31,893 nt of DNA from a bacterium 210917-SL.2.15 (GCA_020555605.1 JAJCJC010000024.1:1-31893), one strand, 5' to 3'; counted from the first letter of the stretch, positions 8,250 through 16,177 are shown. Numbers and translations are program-made. The notes: a model not told the origin generated them from the sequence alone.

Positions 8250-9104
8250 TCAGGCGCTGGTGCGCAGGATAATGATGGGCAGGTCGGGGCGGTTGAACAG
8301 CCGGAAAAGGGGGATCGGCACGGTATTGCTGCCCAGGCCCCGGGAGACGCAGCAGGTGAATTCACCGATGGTATAGATTCCACCGTCATATTTGGGAAAC
8401 AGCGTATGTTCGTTGCTGATCAGGCCCCGGTCGAGGATGGGGATGCGGATGATGCCGCCGTGACCGTGGCCGCAGAGGACCAGATCATAACCCCAGCCGG
8501 CGTATTCCTCCACGGTATCTCGGTGGGCCAGCAGGATCGTATAATCCGCATCGATCTCGGTGCGCAACTCCGGGCCGGTTTTTTGTCCCGCGGGACCGTT
8601 GGGGTCGTCCACACCCGCCACAGCCAGGGTGGTACCATCGCGCGTCCACAGTTCATATTCGTCGCTGAGTACGCGCACGCCGTGCTCCCGCAGCAGATCC
8701 TTGAGCACGTTCACTTTGCGCACGGCCCATTCATGATTGCCGGTGATGTAATAGGTGGGAGCGATGGCGGTGAGACGGTCCATCAGCGCCGGCAGAGCGT
8801 CGTATTGGCTTTCCTGGTCGATCAGATCGCCGGTGATGACGATCAGATCGGGCTGGGCATTCGCTACAGCCTGGAACAGGACGGAATTGTCGTTGCCGAA
8901 TTCCTTGCCGTGCAGGTCGGACAGATGGGCGATGCGCAGCCCGTCAAAGGCTGCCGGGAGATGCGGGGAAGAAACGGTTTCTTCGTGGATCAGGATCGTG
9001 TTGTTGCTCCAATACAAAAATAAACCGCCGAAGATCAGCGCGAAGAGAAACAGCAAAAAGGGCGCTGCGCAGCCCCGCCTTTTGCTCTGGTATCGTTTTG
9101 CCAT
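8250..9104 (-). CDS. Membrane-anchored metallophosphoesterase (YkuE/YaeI type)
   Basis: The 284-residue protein has a basic N-terminus and one membrane segment at about 14-31, then a calcineurin-like catalytic domain outside the membrane. Metal ligands are visible in order: D63 and H65 (HLSDLHG), D93 (TGD), GNHE at 122-125, H194 (LLAH) and GHGHGG at 212-217. YkuE/YaeI enzymes act on phospholipid-type or other phosphodiester substrates at the membrane; the actual substrate is unknown. It starts 18 bases after the degV stop without a strong ribosome binding site, so translation is probably coupled to degV. An operon degV-phosphoesterase is likely. Confidence 0.88.
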   Translation of the reverse strand: MAKRYQSKRRGCAAPFLLFLFALIFGGLFLYWSNNTILIHEETVSSPHLPAAFDGLRIAHLSDLHGKEFGNDNSVLFQAVANAQPDLIVITGDLIDQESQYDALPALMDRLTAIAPTYYITGNHEWAVRKVNVLKDLLREHGVRVLSDEYELWTRDGTTLAVAGVDDPNGPAGQKTGPELRTEIDADYTILLAHRDTVEEYAGWGYDLVLCGHGHGGIIRIPILDRGLISNEHTLFPKYDGGIYTIGEFTCCVSRGLGSNTVPIPLFRLFNRPDLPIIILRTSA

Positions 9105-9122
9105 GAAAGTTCGGTCGCTTTC

Positions 9123-9998
9123 TCAGTCGAAATAGTATTCTTGGGGCCGTTCGTCAAAAAACAGAATACCGACGCCGGAAAGGCCCAGGTAGGTGGTCAA
9201 TACGCTGCCCACGGGCTGCAGGACGATTTTGATTTGGGGCAGCTTTTCTTTGAGATAGGCAATGGCCTGATGGCAGGTCTCCTGTTCGTAAGTATAACAG
9301 ACTGCCACCAGCTGCTCGGGAAAGGTTTTGAGCTTTTCGAGGGCTTTGTCGCAGATGGTCTGCACCATGCGCTTTTGGCCCCGAGCGGTGCCGAAGGCTT
9401 TGAGATAGCCTTCCTTGTCGATGTGCACCAGGGGACGCACGTCCAGCGCTCCGGCGGCAGCGCCCAGCAGCTTGTTGATGCGCCCGCCCAGCACCAACCA
9501 TTTGAGATCCCGCAGAGCGATCATGTGGACGATATGCTCGGACAGATAGGCGCCGTGGGCTATCAGCTTTTCAAAGGAAGCGCCGGCTTTGGCCATGTGA
9601 GCCAGCTGCAGCACGATCAGGCCCATACCGCCGGCACCGGCCTTGGAATTGATGACGCCCATACGGACATTCGGATAACGTTCCCGAAGCTCGGTGGTCA
9701 TCATTTCCGCCAGGCTGCAGCAGCCGGAGAGCACAGAGGAAAAGGCCACGTAGATGAAATCCTGCCCGGCTGCGGCGTATTTTTCAAAGGTATCGGACAT
9801 GATATCCGCCGGCACCTGGGTGGACTTGGGCACCGTGCCCTGTTCCATGGCGCGGCACACATCCAGATAGTCGATGTCCACTTTGTCAAGATATTCCTTT
9901 TCGCCCAGCCGGACGCGCAGCGGCATCATATCCACATTGTAGGGGGCAAGATAATGAGGGTCCAAATCGCAGATACTGTCTGTGATGATCTTAACCAT
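9123..9998 (-). CDS. DegV-family fatty-acid-binding protein
   Basis: The start at 9998 gives 291 residues beginning MVKIITDSICDL, the typical DegV opening; AAAGGTGTG lies upstream. An extra 50 codons further upstream are open but run through the promoter and do not match the family. DegV/FakB proteins bind a fatty acid and present it to the kinase FakA for phosphorylation and lipid synthesis. Conserved features are the TDS motif (6-8), STQVP with the following DI, FSSVLSGCC in the middle, and the late GxxTTYLGxxGVG-like segment (SVLTTYLGLSGVGILF). No fakA is nearby. A sigma-A-type promoter lies at 10038-10065. Confidence 0.9.
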   Translation of the reverse strand: MVKIITDSICDLDPHYLAPYNVDMMPLRVRLGEKEYLDKVDIDYLDVCRAMEQGTVPKSTQVPADIMSDTFEKYAAAGQDFIYVAFSSVLSGCCSLAEMMTTELRERYPNVRMGVINSKAGAGGMGLIVLQLAHMAKAGASFEKLIAHGAYLSEHIVHMIALRDLKWLVLGGRINKLLGAAAGALDVRPLVHIDKEGYLKAFGTARGQKRMVQTICDKALEKLKTFPEQLVAVCYTYEQETCHQAIAYLKEKLPQIKIVLQPVGSVLTTYLGLSGVGILFFDERPQEYYFD

Positions 9999-10037
9999 AA
10001 AACACACACCTTTTTGGGTTTGTCTGCATAATATATT

Positions 10038-10065
10038 ATTATAACATATTTGCGTGCGCTGCAAA
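10038..10065 (-). promoter_or_regulatory. Sigma-A promoter of the degV operon
   Basis: On the minus strand TTTGCA (10060-10065) is separated by 16 bases from TATAAT (10038-10043), about 40 bases before the degV start. Confidence 0.65.
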
Positions 10066-10288
10066 GCCCTGCTTGAAAATTTTTCCGCGGGGAAGGCGCT
10101 GTGCGGCAGTTTTGTGTATTTCTTTTGCGGAATCGGCGTTTTGTACATATTTTATTCATATAATATGTTTATAATGCCAAAAGAAAGTGAAGAAGGAAGC
10201 GTGATCTTCGGTCAGTTTTCCTCTGTACAAGGAAAGAAAATGGGGCTATACTATATACATACCCCAAAAGAAAAGGAGGGATAATAAT

Positions 10289-10369
10289 ATGATGGATTAC
10301 AAGTTCATCGGTCTTGACGTCGATGATATGATTTTCGGCAAAGACGACAGAGAGATCAGTCAGCGGTAA
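10289..10369 (+). CDS. 26-residue acidic peptide of unknown function
   Basis: A very strong ribosome binding site (AAAAGGAGGG, 10271-10280) precedes ATG ATG at 10289 and 10292, and the frame ends at TAA 10367-10369. The peptide begins MMDYKFIGLDVDDMIFGK and ends in DDREISQR; it is acidic with no signal peptide or membrane segment. A strong terminator follows at 10391-10418, so this is a free-standing small transcription unit between degV and the MerR gene. Possible -10 boxes lie at 10159-10164 and 10247-10252, neither with a convincing -35. I do not recognise the peptide. It could be a signalling, regulatory or leader peptide. The initiation and termination signals are what support it as real. 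Confidence 0.6.
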   Translation: MMDYKFIGLDVDDMIFGKDDREISQR

Positions 10370-10390
10370 ACCGCGGTGCCTCGCTTGTAT

Positions 10391-10418
10391 CCACACGTTT
10401 TGAACGTGTGGTTTTTTT
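10391..10418 (+). terminator. Terminator of the 26-residue peptide gene
   Basis: CCACACGTT (10391-10399) pairs perfectly with AACGTGTGG (10403-10411) and is followed by seven T. Confidence 0.9.
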
Positions 10419-10518
10419 GTACCTGTTTGGGACCTCTCAGCCGACATTCGGCTGCGTTGAGCCGTCGCTCCGCAGCTTTTACGATACAAGATATACAGCG
10501 CAAAGCACCAAGACATGC

Positions 10519-10552
10519 AAACGGGCAGCCTGCAGCGGCGGGCTGCCCGTTT
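10519..10552. terminator. Terminator hairpin at the MerR gene end
   Basis: AAACGGGCAGCC (10519-10530) pairs with GGCTGCCCGTTT (10541-10552), giving a 12-bp stem 6 bases after the MerR stop. It can work for either strand. Confidence 0.75.
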
Positions 10553-10557
10553 CCTTT

Positions 10558-11001
10558 TCAGACAAGATCGGCTGCGCGTAGGCGGGCGTATTCCGCCTTC
10601 AGGCGGTCGCAGTTGCCAGGCGGCCCGGCCTCGGTACCCCGCTCCAGAGCGCGCTCATAGTACCAGATCTTATATTGGATTTTTTCCAGGTCGGCTTGGA
10701 GCGCCCCGATCTGCTGCTGCACTCGCTCCCGCTGGCGCGCAAACAGGTCCCGGCGCTGCTGAAGGGTCGTATCGCCTTCCATGCACCAGTCGATGTACTG
10801 CTTGATATCCCGGATGGGGACGCCGGTGTTTTTCAGGCAGTCGATGATGGAGATGTAATTGAAATCCTCCTCTTTGAACAGCCGCCGGCCGCCGGCGCTG
10901 CGCTCCACAAAGGGCAGAAGCCCCTCTTTGTCATAATAGCGCAGGGCGGAGACGGTAAGTCCGGTGCGTGCGGCCGCCTGGCCGATGGTATAGGTTTCCA
11001 T
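10558..11001 (-). CDS. MerR-family transcription regulator
   Basis: The 147-residue protein opens with the MerR winged helix-turn-helix: YTIGQAAARTGLTVSALRYY at 4-23, then EGLLPFVERSAGGRRLFKEE. The second half is a long coiled-coil dimerisation helix (RDLFARQRERVQQQIGALQ). There is no evident ligand-binding domain and no metal-binding cysteine pair, as in the AdhR/NmlR type that responds to aldehydes. It faces the alcohol dehydrogenase gene across a 172-base gap containing a promoter with the 19-bp spacer typical of MerR control, so it probably activates that gene. The effector is not readable from the sequence. Confidence 0.88.
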   Translation of the reverse strand: METYTIGQAAARTGLTVSALRYYDKEGLLPFVERSAGGRRLFKEEDFNYISIIDCLKNTGVPIRDIKQYIDWCMEGDTTLQQRRDLFARQRERVQQQIGALQADLEKIQYKIWYYERALERGTEAGPPGNCDRLKAEYARLRAADLV

Positions 11002-11062
11002 GGAAAACCCTCCTCCTTGCAGGCGGGGATGAAAAATAATTTCAAAAAGTTTGAAAATCCCC

Positions 11063-11093
11063 TTGACCTCGAGTGAACTTTAGATTGTATAAT
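11063..11093 (+). promoter_or_regulatory. MerR-controlled promoter of the alcohol dehydrogenase
   Basis: TTGACC (11063-11068) and TATAAT (11088-11093) are 19 bases apart, longer than the usual 17 and the hallmark of MerR-activated promoters. The spacer holds an imperfect palindrome, CTCGAGTGAACTTTAG (11068-11083; CT..AGT and ACT..AG halves), resembling AdhR-type operators. The transcription start would be about 75 bases before the ATG. Confidence 0.75.
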
Positions 11094-11173
11094 CAGTGTA
11101 ACCAAAGACGAAGGGCTTTGCAAGCCCTTTCATCCAAATACAGGTGAAAGCGGATCGGAAAGGAGTTTTTGTC

Positions 11174-12361
11174 ATGATGCACAAGTTTAACTACTGGTCT
11201 CCCACGGAGGTGGTGTTCGGCAAAGGCCGGGAGGCGGAGACGGCGGCTTATGTGAAAAAGTACGGCGGCACCAAAGTGCTTCTGGTGTACGGCGGCGGCA
11301 GCGTGGAGCGCAGCGGTTTGCTCCAGCGCGTGAAGGAACAGCTCGATGCCGCAGGGATCAGCCACGCGGAATTCGGCGGCGTGCAGCCCAACCCCACGGT
11401 GGAGTATGCCCGCGAAGGTGTGCAGCGCGCCATTGAGAGCCAGGCGGACTTCATCCTGGCTGTGGGCGGAGGCAGCGCCATCGACACGGCCAAGGGCATT
11501 GCCCACGGCGCAGCCAACCCGGATGTGGATATCTGGAAGTTCTGGGCGCGGGAAGAAGAAGTGACCAGATCCCTTCCTGTGGGCGTTATCCTGACCATTT
11601 CCGCCGCCGGCAGCGAAACCAGCGCCTCCTCGGTGCTGACCAATAAGGCCACCGGCAGCAAGCGGGGCTTGGACAATGTTGCCTTCAATTTTCCCAAGTT
11701 CGCCATTATGGATCCGGAACTGACCTTTACTCTGCCGGTGTATCAGGTGGCCTGCGGTGTGACGGATATTATGATGCACACCATGGACCGTTATTTCAAT
11801 CCCCTGGACAATGAGCTGACCGATGCCATTGCCGAGGCGCTTCTGCGTACGGTGATCGCCAACGGCGCCAAGGCTGTGAAAGACACCCATGATTACGATG
11901 CCATGAGCGAGGTCATGTGGTGCGGCAGCGTATCCCACAACGGGCTGACGGGACTGGGCGGCCAGGGCGATTTTGCGCCTCATCAGTTGGGCCACGAGCT
12001 GTCGGCCATGTTTGACATTGCCCACGGTGCGTCTCTTTCTGCCGTTTGGGGCCAGTGGGCGCGCTATGTGTATCAGAACCGGATCGAGCGGTTTGTGCGC
12101 TTTGCCAAAAACGTTTGGAACATCACGGAAGGCAGCGACGAGGAGATTGCTCTGGCGGGTATTCAGGCCACGGTGGATTACTTCAAATCCATTGGTGTGC
12201 CGACCTGTTTCAGCGAGGCTGCCGAGATCGGTGTACAGAGCGAAGAGGTGCTCCGCGATCTGACCGACCGCTGCACCTTCCATGGCGAGCGCACGATCGG
12301 CACGTTCCAGGTGCTTGATGGAGAGGACATTTACAACATTTATCAGGCGGCCAACGTCTGA
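11174..12361 (+). CDS. Iron-type NADPH-dependent alcohol dehydrogenase (YqhD/BdhA type)
   Basis: The 395-residue group III alcohol dehydrogenase reduces aldehydes to alcohols. The start at 11174 follows AAAGGAG (11159-11165) by 8 bases; the next codon but none is another ATG at 11177. It begins with NYWSPTEVVFGKG, typical of butanol dehydrogenase/YqhD. GGGSxxDTAK (GGGSAIDTAKGIAHG) is the nucleotide-binding loop. The divalent-metal ligands lie in GVTDIMMH, the APHQLGHELSAMFDIAHGAS segment and nearby. NFPKFAIMDPELTFTLP is conserved. It is divergent from the MerR gene and likely induced by it, suggesting reactive-aldehyde defence or fermentation. Its TGA is followed in the same frame by a surface-protein remnant. 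Confidence 0.93.
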   Translation: MMHKFNYWSPTEVVFGKGREAETAAYVKKYGGTKVLLVYGGGSVERSGLLQRVKEQLDAAGISHAEFGGVQPNPTVEYAREGVQRAIESQADFILAVGGGSAIDTAKGIAHGAANPDVDIWKFWAREEEVTRSLPVGVILTISAAGSETSASSVLTNKATGSKRGLDNVAFNFPKFAIMDPELTFTLPVYQVACGVTDIMMHTMDRYFNPLDNELTDAIAEALLRTVIANGAKAVKDTHDYDAMSEVMWCGSVSHNGLTGLGGQGDFAPHQLGHELSAMFDIAHGASLSAVWGQWARYVYQNRIERFVRFAKNVWNITEGSDEEIALAGIQATVDYFKSIGVPTCFSEAAEIGVQSEEVLRDLTDRCTFHGERTIGTFQVLDGEDIYNIYQAANV

Positions 12362-12667
12362 ATCCTTCATAGGAACGACCCTGTGATCGGCATCACCACG
12401 GCGCTGCAGTGGGAAAGCAGCGATGCGGCGGTGGCTGCGGTTGATGAAAACGGGCTGGTGACGGCGATTGCCCCCGGCACAGCGCAAGTGAGCGTAGCCT
12501 GGGATGGACAGCACTATGACTGCAGTGTAACGGTGACAGCGGCAAATGTGATGCCTGCGGCGGAAGATAATTTAAAAAACCTTCCCGCTGATGACGTGGG
12601 CAGCACACGGGGCGGAACGCCGCCGGCGGATGGCAGCGACGCCGGCCTGCTCCCTCTGTTGGAGTAA
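12362..12667 (+). pseudogene. Ig-like (Big_2) domain remnant in frame after the dehydrogenase
   Basis: Directly after the dehydrogenase stop, the same frame stays open for about 100 codons. It encodes the second half of a bacterial Ig-like group 2 domain (WESSDAAVAAVDENGLVTAI, APGTAQVSV, DCSVTVTA) and a Pro/Gly-rich tail. The first strand of the domain and any signal peptide are missing. A GTG at 12383 with a weak AGGA upstream could start it, but a 94-residue half-domain is unlikely to be a stable product. It is best read as the stump of a surface protein. Confidence 0.55.
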
Positions 12668-12684
12668 AGTTCCGCAACACGCGG

Positions 12685-12722
12685 AAGAGGCGGCCTGTCC
12701 ATTGGACAGGCCGCCTCTTTTC
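12685..12722. terminator. Terminator between the dehydrogenase region and lipoprotein gene
   Basis: A 16-bp perfect stem (AAGAGGCGGCCTGTCC, 12685-12700, with 12704-12719) closes a 3-base loop and is followed by T-rich sequence on the plus strand. It lies between convergent genes and may serve both. Confidence 0.88.
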
Positions 12723-12729
12723 CATTATT

Positions 12730-13170
12730 TCACTCCAAAACACTGCTGTCGGCATTGCCTTTGTCAGCGTTTTTCTGGCTTTCCGGGCGTTGCACGTCAC
12801 TGTTTTCGGTCCACTTGTCGATATAGTGCACCTGCATGTTTTCGCCAAAGTCTCCGGTGTAGTAGAGGATTACCTGATCGCCCTGGGTCCATTTGGTCAG
12901 AATTTCGTCCTTCACGGTCAGATCCAGCACCTGATCCCCGGCACTGACGCTCAAATGGCTGCCGTTGACGGCGATGATCTCGGCATAGACCGAGCTGCAG
13001 TCCTCTTTGGCGACCGTGTCGCCTGTGCTGCCCTCCTGGGTGCTGGAAGGGTTGTCGGTGTTGCCGTCATTGACAGAGGGGGCGGCGTTGTTGTTGCCGC
13101 AGGCAGCGAGGGAAACGAGCAGCAGCGCCGCGGCGGCCAGAGGCAGAAGAATTTTTTTCAAATGTTTCAT
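12730..13170 (-). CDS. Small secreted lipoprotein of unknown function
   Basis: The 146-residue precursor has a clear lipoprotein signal: KK at 5-6, hydrophobic stretch 7-20 and lipobox LAAC with the lipidated Cys24. A low-complexity linker rich in Asn, Ser and Thr follows at 25-55. The remaining domain (about 58-125; VYAEIIAVNGSHLSVSAGDQ, then LTKWTQGDQVILYYTGDF) looks like a small OB- or DUF3221-like beta barrel that reads as 'effect of X on Y' in many Firmicutes lipoproteins. Its function is unknown. AAAGGATGG lies 6 bases before the ATG. It is divergent from the transaldolase gene. Confidence 0.8.
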   Translation of the reverse strand: MKHLKKILLPLAAAALLLVSLAACGNNNAAPSVNDGNTDNPSSTQEGSTGDTVAKEDCSSVYAEIIAVNGSHLSVSAGDQVLDLTVKDEILTKWTQGDQVILYYTGDFGENMQVHYIDKWTENSDVQRPESQKNADKGNADSSVLE

Positions 13171-13254
13171 AGTATTCCATCCTTTGCAATTGAACTGTAT
13201 ACTGGGAGTTTCTCCAACAGACGGGGAAATTATACAAGGCGGTGCAAAAAATGG

Positions 13255-13283
13255 TTCACAAACGGCGAAGATAGGTGTATGCT
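13255..13283 (+). promoter_or_regulatory. Likely promoter of the transaldolase gene
   Basis: TTCACA (13255-13260), 17-base spacer, TATGCT (13278-13283), about 40 bases before the ATG. Confidence 0.5.
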
Positions 13284-13322
13284 AAAGGTACATTCGGATC
13301 GCAAGAAAGGGGTTTTTTACCA

Positions 13323-13985
13323 ATGAAATTCTTTATTGATACCGCCAACGTGGATGAGATCCGCAAGGCAAACGACATGGGCGTCATCTGCGGCGTCACC
13401 ACCAACCCGTCTTTGATCGCCAAAGAGGGCCGCGACTATGCCGAGACCCTCAAGGAAATCGCTTCGATTGTGGACGGACCGATCTCCGGCGAGGTGAAGG
13501 CCACCACCGAGGACGCGGAGACCATGATCGAAGAAGGCCGCGCTATTTACGCGTTGGACCCGAAACACATGGTGGTGAAGATCCCCATGACTGCCGAGGG
13601 ACTCAAGGCCATCAAGGCGCTCTCCGCCGAGGGCATCCCCACCAACTGCACGCTGATCTTTTCGGCCAACCAGGCCCTGCTGGCTGCCCGCGCCGGCGCG
13701 ACTTACGTCAGCCCCTTCCTGGGCCGGCTGGATGACATCAACGAATCCGGCGCGAACCTGATCGCCGATATCGTGGCCATTTTTGACAATTATCCCGATA
13801 TCAAGACGGAGATCATCTGCGCCAGCGTGCGCAACACCACCCATGTGACGCAGTGCGCGCTGGCCGGCGGCCATATTGCTACGGTGCCCTTTAAGGTGAT
13901 CGAGCAAATGGTCAAGCACCCCCTGACCGATCAGGGCATTGAAAAGTTCAAGGCTGACTATGTGAAAGTGTTCGGGGATAAGTAA
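13323..13985 (+). CDS. fsa: Transaldolase / fructose-6-phosphate aldolase
   Basis: The 220-residue protein is the short (MipB/TalC-like) transaldolase type, transferring or cleaving a dihydroxyacetone unit in the non-oxidative pentose phosphate pathway. The start at 13323 follows AAGAAAGGGG and gives the canonical [13 protein letters not shown] opening. Lys86 in HMVVKIPMT is the Schiff-base lysine. [36 protein letters not shown] and the late IATVPFKVI are all conserved. Length and motifs do not by themselves separate transaldolase from fructose-6-phosphate aldolase. It is a single-gene unit with its own terminator. Confidence 0.93.
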   Translation: MKFFIDTANVDEIRKANDMGVICGVTTNPSLIAKEGRDYAETLKEIASIVDGPISGEVKATTEDAETMIEEGRAIYALDPKHMVVKIPMTAEGLKAIKALSAEGIPTNCTLIFSANQALLAARAGATYVSPFLGRLDDINESGANLIADIVAIFDNYPDIKTEIICASVRNTTHVTQCALAGGHIATVPFKVIEQMVKHPLTDQGIEKFKADYVKVFGDK

Positions 13986-14003
13986 GCGCGGAAAACCGAT
14001 AGG

Positions 14004-14042
14004 AAAGGTCCGCCTGCATCTTTGATGCAGGCGGACCTTTTT
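14004..14042 (+). terminator. Terminator of the transaldolase gene
   Basis: A 17-bp perfect stem (14004-14020 with 14024-14040, core GGTCCGCCTGCATC) has a TTT loop and a T tail. Confidence 0.92.
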
Positions 14043-14122
14043 GGCAAAGTGCACAAAAAAGAAAAACGGAATTGTGAGAATATACGGAAATGAGGTTTTT
14101 TGAAAAAAGTTTCAAGTATGAT

Positions 14123-14163
14123 GTCCAAATTTTTTCATTTTTACGTTGTTACTATATAGAAGG
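14123..14163 (+). promoter_or_regulatory. Shared promoter block P1, upstream of the ECF sigma gene
   Basis: GTCCAAA (14123-14129), 15 bases, then GTTGTTACTATATAGAAGG (14145-14163). The same block at the same spacing occurs at about 15584-15624 and 17682-17722. It lies 57 bases before the sigma ATG. Assignment to this sigma factor is an inference from the repetition. Confidence 0.6.
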
Positions 14164-14220
14164 ACATGCGGCGGAGGATATGCTATACTATACCCTGAAA
14201 ATGCCGTAGGGGGGAAGAGT

Positions 14221-14760
14221 ATGCTTGCGCTGTGTTTGACCATGGTGGAACCGGAAGAGCAGGAAGCATTTACTGCATTTTTTGACCGGCATTATAAGCC
14301 GGTTCTATATAAGGCCTGCAAGATCTTGAAAAACCGGGAAAACGCCGAGGATGTGACACAGGAAATTTTCCTGTATGCTGCAGATCATTTTGAAAAATTC
14401 CGCGGCAGAAAAGATGCTGAAATCCGGCGCTATTTGATGGAATGTACAGAATCCCGGGCGGTTGATATGCTGCGCAGGCGGAATGGCGCGCCGGAGAAAG
14501 CAGACGAGGGAGAAGTGGCGCGCGCCGCCACGGACGACACTGAGCAGATTGTGCTCCGGCAGGATACCATGACGCGGCTGCTGCGCTGCATCGATGAGCT
14601 GGACGCACCCTGCCGCGCAGCGCTGAAGCTGCGCATGGCGGGCGTGCCGGCTGAGGAAGCGGCGCAGATGCTGGGCATTTCCAGAGAGGCATTTTATAAA
14701 CGGGCACAGCGCGGCTATGCTGTTTTACGCGAAAGGATGGTGTGCGAGGATGCACTATGA
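14221..14760 (+). CDS. ECF-type RNA polymerase sigma factor
   Basis: The 179-residue protein has the two-domain layout of extracytoplasmic-function sigma factors. Region 2 (about 18-85) includes FFDRHYKPVLYKACKILKNR and AEDVTQEIFLYA. A short linker follows, then region 4 (about 118-172) with LKLRMAGVPAEEAAQMLGIS and EAFYKRAQRGYAVL as the DNA-binding helix-turn-helix. The start at 14221 follows GGGGGGAAG; earlier in-frame codons lie in the promoter block. It overlaps the DUF4367 gene by 11 bases, the arrangement of a sigma/anti-sigma pair. A promoter block shared with two downstream cassettes suggests autoregulation and control of the exported proteins. Confidence 0.9.
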   Translation: MLALCLTMVEPEEQEAFTAFFDRHYKPVLYKACKILKNRENAEDVTQEIFLYAADHFEKFRGRKDAEIRRYLMECTESRAVDMLRRRNGAPEKADEGEVARAATDDTEQIVLRQDTMTRLLRCIDELDAPCRAALKLRMAGVPAEEAAQMLGISREAFYKRAQRGYAVLRERMVCEDAL

Positions 14761-15478
14761 AGAACAGACGGTGTCCCTGCGCACCCTGATTCAATGGGGG
14801 CTGGAGGAAGACACGGAGCGGCGGATCGCTGCGCTGCCGCCGCTGCAGGAGATCCAGGCGCTGCTGGGGGATACCGCAGCCTTCCGTCGGCGGGTTCTGG
14901 AAGCCGCGGCGCGCCTGCTGCGCGCCGGGCACCGCAGCAAACGGCATCCGCTGCGCGTCGTTGGGAAAACCCTGACGGCTGCGGCGATTCTGGTGTCGCT
15001 GCTGTTCTGTGTTCTCATGGCCAATGCCTCCGTCCGCGCTGCAGTGGTCAATACCATTATTGAATGGACGGGACGTGACATAGGAATCCGGTTTGAAGTG
15101 ACAGGCGAACCGCTGGCCGCGCTGCCCGATGGTTATGGGCCGCATTATATCCCTGCGGGGCTGATTTTTGATGAAGAAATGTCCTATCAAGAAACGGACG
15201 GAAGCTTTTTTTATACTTATGCCAGTGTAGATGGGAAAGTCATACTGGATGTTCAGGTTACTATTGCACAAAATGGCAGTGCCTATTGGATTGATAATGA
15301 ACATCTCGAGCATGAAAGGATTACATTCAATGGCGTGACTGCGTATTACGGTCACGGAACTTCTGTGGGCGGCGATGAAATCAGCACCCTGCTCTGGCTT
15401 AAAGATGGAATCGAGCATGATATTTATACGAACGTCAGTATGTCGGAGCTGTTTGAAATTGCGGAAAACATTTATTAA
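14750..15478 (+). CDS. DUF4367 membrane protein, likely anti-sigma factor
   Basis: The ATG at 14750 lies inside the end of the sigma gene, after GCGAGG. The 242-residue product has a cytoplasmic helical N-terminus (1-70), one membrane segment (about 72-92), then an outside domain of DUF4367 type (VVNTIIEWTGRDIGIRFEV, LPDGYGPHYIPAG, then about 150-242). This topology and the translational overlap fit a membrane-bound anti-sigma factor that holds the sigma until a signal is sensed outside. The anti-sigma role is inferred from topology and position. The last 24 codons are duplicated as a remnant at about 17503-17575. Confidence 0.8.
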   Translation: MHYEEQTVSLRTLIQWGLEEDTERRIAALPPLQEIQALLGDTAAFRRRVLEAAARLLRAGHRSKRHPLRVVGKTLTAAAILVSLLFCVLMANASVRAAVVNTIIEWTGRDIGIRFEVTGEPLAALPDGYGPHYIPAGLIFDEEMSYQETDGSFFYTYASVDGKVILDVQVTIAQNGSAYWIDNEHLEHERITFNGVTAYYGHGTSVGGDEISTLLWLKDGIEHDIYTNVSMSELFEIAENIY

Positions 15479-15484
15479 GCAAGA

Positions 15485-15522
15485 AGCAAGCGTGCGAATC
15501 AGTCATCGCACGCTTGCTTTTT
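15485..15522 (+). terminator. Terminator of the sigma operon
   Basis: AGCAAGCGTGCGA (15485-15497) pairs with TCGCACGCTTGCT (15506-15518), followed by TTTT. It is duplicated at about 17580-17618. Confidence 0.9.
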
Positions 15523-15583
15523 GCACAAAAACAAAAGTTAAAAATATACATTATGCTGAAATAAAAAAAGTTTGAAAAAATTT

Positions 15584-15624
15584 GTCCAAAATTTGGATTT
15601 TATTTGTTGTTACTATATAGAAGG
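15584..15624 (+). promoter_or_regulatory. Shared promoter block P2
   Basis: GTCCAAA (15584-15590), 15 bases, GTTGTTACTATATAGAAGG (15606-15624); same as P1 and P3. It lies 40 bases before the ATG at 15665. Confidence 0.65.
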
Positions 15625-15664
15625 GTAATCATAGCCCTGAACAAAAGAGAAAGGAAGGATTCCC

Positions 15665-16076
15665 ATGTACACAGTACAAAAAAACAGCAGTCTCCAAACT
15701 CCTTGCCATCGCAACGGCCATTGCGATGGCGCTGACCATGACGGTCAGCGCATTTGCTTCTGATGCGCAGCCGTATAACGCAGATGCTACAAAAGTAACT
15801 GCGTTAGTGAATGCAGGAGCGCAAACCTATTCGGTTACAGTGACGGCTCCAAGTGACGCCACAAAAGTTAAATTTGACGCCACTCTGTATCAGAAGCAGC
15901 TGATTGGCCGCAAGGAGATCAGCTCCATGAGTGCCGGTGCCAACGGACGTACATGCGCCAAAAGCCAAAGTGCTGCGGTTGAAAGCGGAAAAACCTATGT
16001 GATCGAGGTGAGCGCACAGGTGTATTCCGGCGGCACATGGGATACCATTGAAAGAACGATCGCCGTAAAAACCTGA
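15665..16076 (+). CDS. Small exported protein A; expression needs a frame change at A7
   Basis: AAGGAAGG lies just before ATG 15665. That frame stops after 32 codons. The signal peptide and mature protein are in the next frame, which has no usable start until an ATG at 15726 inside the hydrophobic core. Removing one A from the A7 run at 15678-15684 gives a perfect export signal (MYTVQKTAVSKLLAIATAIA then MALTMTVSAFA) and a 136-residue protein, mature from about residue 32. The mature part is a small beta-rich domain with LYQKQLIGRKEISSMSA and GKTYVIEV. It is paralogous to the gene at 17763, which has the same A7. Transcriptional slippage, +1 frameshifting, phase variation or a plain mutation are all possible. 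Function is unknown. Confidence 0.6.
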
Positions 16077-16177
16077 CGCCCGTTCCGGTGCGCGAAGGGG
16101 GGTGAGAACATCCGGATACATCCGTTTTGCGTTTTGATAAACAGTGGACAATGATTGGAAAGAGAGGTATTATAAAA

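Larger units (their letters stand above)
15404..16104 (+). repeat. Cassette duplication, copy 1
   Basis: From the last codons of the DUF4367 gene through its terminator, the promoter block and the signal-peptide region (15404-15765), the sequence is nearly identical to 17503-17863. Similarity continues at a lower level through the mature small exported protein to a shared motif (CTGACGCCCGTTCCG) at its stop codon. Confidence 0.9.

Noticed and set aside
11093..12514. A 473-codon minus-strand frame opposite the alcohol dehydrogenase
   Set aside because: Shadow of a well-identified gene; the translation is His/Gly-rich and shows no domain.
13317..14054. A 245-codon minus-strand frame opposite the transaldolase
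   Set aside because: Shadow frame; it runs through the transaldolase terminator.
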